From Bacteroidota bacterium (lineage in GTDB: Bacteria; Bacteroidota; Kryptoniia; Kryptoniales; JAKASW01), in NCBI GenBank assembly GCA_021796055.1, contig JAJYOS010000246.1, positions 1 through 8,400 of the forward strand: a DNA stretch of 8,400 nucleotides, given 5' to 3'. A program made the translations under genes and the position numbers. Shown one piece after another: positions 6,702 to 8,400 of this stretch. The notes under the pieces were generated by a model. It searched no databases, was not told the origin of the DNA, and saw nothing but the letters and a program-made list of their open reading frames with translations. How positions within the stretch are numbered: the stretch's first letter is position 1; every line of letters begins with the position of its first letter.

Positions 6702-8400
6702 CTATCTCAGCAATTCGCTCAGCTCCGCCGTCCAGGTACAGCTAGGATAGTTCGCGCACCCCGCGAAGAACCCGCGCCGTCCTTTCTTCACGCGGATTTT
6801 TCCCGCGCAGATCGGACATGACTGCCCGTTCTCCTCGAGTACTGCCTCGATAATCTTCCCGTCCGCCGGCACCGTGACGCATTGGTTGTCGGCGCACTGT
6901 GCCACGATCATTCCCTTCATCTCCTTGAGCTCCATCTTGCCTCCGCAGACGGCGCAGTGTGCATCCACCTCCCGGTTTCCCGTGCCTGTGAGCTTCGAAC
7001 TCTTTCTTGGCAGGATATAATTGAAAGTTTTCGCTGTCTCAGGAATGCCGATCCTCACGCTTACGGGATCCTTTTTTCCCAAAATGTCGAAGACGTGGAG
7101 GTATTTCTTGTCGATGAGCCAGAAGAACAGCTCCGACTTGTCCGACGTCACGAGGTTTGTGTTTTTCAACTTCTGCTGAAGGAGGCTCATCTCCAACGAT
7201 TTGAATTCCTTCGACGACTCGACTTCCTTGTTCAGCACGTACTTGAAAAATTGAAGCTTCGCTTTGATCGGCTGGACGAGGCGTAACTCTTCCGAAGATT
7301 CCTGTATATCCCTCAGGAGAGGGACGGTGCTGTCTACAAAGCCATGATGTATCGCGAGTCCGGGAAAATTCTTGCCGATATAATCTTTCGACTTGCTGTC
7401 ATCGATTTGGACGGCGCCGACGGTTTTGTCCCGCTTCAACTTGTCCAGGACAAATCTGAGGAGCGAGCCTTCCGTCGATCTCTTTGAGAGGTATTCGAAA
7501 TTGCCGACGAAGAGAAGACGTTTCTTGGCACGGGTCATCGCGACGTTCAGCAGGCGCTCACCCTCTGAGATGTCGTCCGGGTCTTCGCGCTCGTAAGTTG
7601 ATAGGAGAACGCCGAGCGGGAGCGGGTTGTCATCGACAAAGTCAAACACGATGACGTCGCGCTCGTTTCCCTGGAAGGTATGCACCGTGGCCGCCGAGAT
7701 GACCGCGCTGTCAAGGTTCATGCTGATCAGCACACTGCGCAGGAATCGCGCCTGAGCACGGTAAGGTGTAATGATTCCAACTGTTTTCGCACCGTGCTTG
7801 AGAGCATCAATCGCGAGGTCTATTGCCGTAATTCCTGAGAGGATGTTGACGCGGCTGTTCGACGTTGCCTCGCGGAAAGCCTTCGAGTTCAGTCCGGAAG
7901 TGTCGTAGAAGACCACCGGCTCCTGCTTCGGTTCCGTGGATTTTATCTGCTGGCTCGCCTTCAGCCTGCCGGCGTAGATCCTGTCGTTTATGAGGTCCAT
8001 GATTGCCAGCTGCATTCGGTACTGGATTTCCAGCGTGCTCAACCGCGGATGCTGCTTCGCCATATAGCGGTGCATTTTCGTTTCCCGGAATATGTCCTTC
8101 GCCAGCACGTTCAACACTTTTGTGGACGATTGCGTGATCGGAGGTATCTGCATGAAGTCGCCGAAAATCGCCACCCTTTTCTTCGCGAGCGACGCCGCGA
8201 AGGCTACGTATGGAACATATAGCATGCTCGCTTCGTCGATCAGGACTGTGTCGAACTTTCGCGAGGAGACTTGCGAAGAAATTGCGGCCTTGGCCGCGGT
8301 GCACGCGACCAGGTTTGCCTTCTGGACTATCTTGCTTTCCGTTCCGTAAGCGTCCTCGCTAAGAGAGTATAGGTGTTCGCGCAAGTTCGACATTTTTACC
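6702..8400 (-). CDS. SF1 UPF1/Dna2-like helicase with C-terminal zinc ribbons, partial
   Basis: The frame is open to the right edge, and the N-terminus, including the Walker A site, lies outside. Numbering from the first Met in the window (8393), the motifs are: Walker B DEAS at 53-56, motif III GDFMQIPP at 78-85, QYRM at 124-127, ITPYRAQ at 208-214, motif V VHTFQGNERD at 237-246 and motif VI NVAMTRAKKRL at 283-293. Their order and wording fit UPF1-like SF1 ATP-dependent helicases acting on DNA or RNA. Residues about 325-475 are charged and unassigned. The tail has two four-cysteine modules: Cys480, 483, 500 and 505, then Cys526, 529, 546 and 552. The second (CPICAGK...GCANYPSC) is a topoisomerase I-type zinc finger, which would bind single-stranded nucleic acid. 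The Met at 8393 is internal, because Val-Lys codons precede it without a stop and the core needs Walker A. It sits upstream of the glycosyltransferase gene; I see no functional link. Confidence 0.9.
   Translation of the reverse strand, partial: VKMSNLREHLYSLSEDAYGTESKIVQKANLVACTAAKAAISSQVSSRKFDTVLIDEASMLYVPYVAFAASLAKKRVAIFGDFMQIPPITQSSTKVLNVLAKDIFRETKMHRYMAKQHPRLSTLEIQYRMQLAIMDLINDRIYAGRLKASQQIKSTEPKQEPVVFYDTSGLNSKAFREATSNSRVNILSGITAIDLAIDALKHGAKTVGIITPYRAQARFLRSVLISMNLDSAVISAATVHTFQGNERDVIVFDFVDDNPLPLGVLLSTYEREDPDDISEGERLLNVAMTRAKKRLLFVGNFEYLSKRSTEGSLLRFVLDKLKRDKTVGAVQIDDSKSKDYIGKNFPGLAIHHGFVDSTVPLLRDIQESSEELRLVQPIKAKLQFFKYVLNKEVESSKEFKSLEMSLLQQKLKNTNLVTSDKSELFFWLIDKKYLHVFDILGKKDPVSVRIGIPETAKTFNYILPRKSSKLTGTGNREVDAHCAVCGGKMELKEMKGMIVAQCADNQCVTVPADGKIIEAVLEENGQSCPICAGKIRVKKGRRGFFAGCANYPSCTWTAELSELLR

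Noticed and set aside
8391..8393. ATG at 8393 as the true start of the helicase
   Set aside because: The frame continues without a stop to the edge, and the protein from here would lack Walker A while keeping every later SF1 motif. It is most likely an internal methionine.
1..8400. CRISPR array, transposon, tRNA/rRNA or a defence or biosynthetic cluster
   Set aside because: I saw no spaced direct repeats, transposase motifs, terminal inverted repeats, tRNA-like cloverleaf or co-directional block of related genes. Neighbouring genes mostly alternate in strand.

Overview
The window carries seven protein genes, two of them cut by the window edges. They are of ordinary bacterial type, alternate in strand, and have short intergenic gaps. 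Lineage is uncertain. Mid-range base composition, mixed strong and absent Shine-Dalgarno sites, a full-length Ada, a GT39 glycosyltransferase and a secreted metalloprotease-like protein would fit a free-living Gram-negative bacterium. Something in or near the Bacteroidota/Ignavibacteriota (FCB) group is possible, but this is a guess from protein flavour and no marker gene is present.

Layout, left to right. 1-717 (minus) is the N-terminal 239 residues of a secreted HExxH protein, missed by ordinary ORF calling because it runs off the left edge. 857-1912 (minus) is a complete Ada: methylphosphotriester domain, AraC-type HTH and O6-methylguanine methyltransferase. A 199-base divergent region (1913-2111) follows, then a DUF488 protein (2112-2498, plus). 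Convergent to it is an AmpG-like MFS permease (2518-3768, minus). A roughly 500-base region without a convincing gene (3769-4265) leads to an isoprenylcysteine-methyltransferase/DUF1295-like membrane protein (4266-4931, plus), convergent with a GT39/PMT-type membrane glycosyltransferase (4974-6542, minus). The right end (6702-8400, minus) is most of an SF1 UPF1/Dna2-like helicase with two C-terminal zinc ribbons; its Walker A region lies beyond the window.

There is no clear multi-gene pathway. Ada and the helicase are both nucleic-acid maintenance proteins but are far apart. The permease, ICMT-like protein and glycosyltransferase are all envelope proteins but are not co-transcribed. I found no transposase, CRISPR array, tRNA, rRNA or integration site, and nothing that amounts to a convincing undescribed system. 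The best leads are the unnamed HExxH protein at the left edge, the unassigned middle part and zinc-ribbon tail of the helicase, a near-perfect palindrome just upstream of ada, and the unexplained 500-base gap.
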